From: an uncultured Clostridium sp.
GTDB taxonomy: Bacteria > Bacillota > Clostridia > TANB77 > CAG-508
DNA: 5,526 nt
Assembly (NCBI GenBank): GCA_946545035.1
Contig: CAMNND010000074.1
Coordinates: 1-5,526 of the forward strand
Direction of reading: 5' to 3'
Positions 5,426 to 5,526 of the stretch are shown here, piece by piece (position 1 is the stretch's first letter; each line of letters starts with the position of its first letter). The position numbers and the translations under genes were made by a program. The notes beneath the pieces were generated by a model. It did no database searches and was not told where the DNA came from. It saw only the letters and a program-made list of their open reading frames with translations.

Positions 5426-5526
5426 ATGGATAAAAAATATTTAATATTAGATATGGGATATGTACTAGTAAAACCAACAGCAGGTGATTGGCTTGTAACC
5501 CCTGTATTACTTAAAAATGTTGATAT
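5426..5526 (+). CDS. 5' end of a HAD-superfamily hydrolase (partial)
   Basis: The first 33 codons of a gene run off the right edge. The N-terminus has a beta strand leading into L8-D9-M-G-Y-V-L-V, which matches HAD motif I in the form D-x-G-x-V-L seen in YihX-like HAD phosphatases, where the second Asp of DxD is replaced by Gly. D9 would be the nucleophile. It begins 20 bases after the CDF gene with no terminator between, so it is the fourth visible gene of the operon. The remaining motifs and substrate lie outside the window. The call rests on one motif. Confidence 0.6.
   Translation, partial: MDKKYLILDMGYVLVKPTAGDWLVTPVLLKNVD

Noticed and set aside
1..5526. Possible reassignment of TGA, since no identified gene ends in TGA
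   Set aside because: All Trp residues in the conserved motifs I checked are TGG and the genes are uninterrupted under the standard bacterial code; seven stops are too few to be meaningful in A+T-rich DNA.

Overview
The window is a strongly A+T-rich, densely packed piece of bacterial chromosome. All supported genes lie on the + strand. Strong GGAGG-type ribosome binding sites, heavy AGA/ATA codon use, TAA/TAG stops and the mix of families (CmpB-like membrane protein, clostridial-looking M32 peptidase, Maf, CDF exporter) suggest a low-GC Firmicute, probably Clostridia or a relative. The exact genus cannot be read from this sequence.

There are three transcription units. Unit 1 (1-857) holds the tail of a gene ending in a Cys-x-x-Cys zinc-ribbon-like segment, then a membrane-anchored HExxH metallopeptidase of unknown role. 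It ends in an intrinsic terminator whose stem includes the stop codon. Unit 2 (860-3040) starts at an extended -10 promoter. It encodes an M32-family metallocarboxypeptidase and a five-helix CmpB-type (formerly DUF1113) membrane protein, and ends in a second hairpin terminator. Unit 3 (3049 to beyond the right edge) starts at a near-consensus promoter and runs through four closely spaced genes: a 5'(3')-deoxyribonucleotidase-like HAD phosphatase, a Maf nucleotide pyrophosphatase, a CDF metal exporter with a doubled C-terminal domain, and the beginning of another HAD-like hydrolase cut by the window end.

Unit 3 reads as a housekeeping cluster. Two or three of its products hydrolyse phosphate esters or nucleoside triphosphates using divalent metal, and one exports divalent metal. 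A link between nucleotide-pool cleaning and metal homeostasis is possible but is only inferred from the gene order. Unit 2 pairs cytosolic peptide trimming with an uncharacterised membrane protein.

I see no mobile element, CRISPR array, RNA gene, phage module or recognisable defence system. The window looks like ordinary core or near-core genome. The points worth a second look are the unassigned membrane metallopeptidase, the altered HPF motif of the M32 enzyme, the histidine-free metal site and tandem C-terminal domains of the CDF protein, the Gln-to-Asn change in Maf, and a dyad centred on the -10 box of unit 2.
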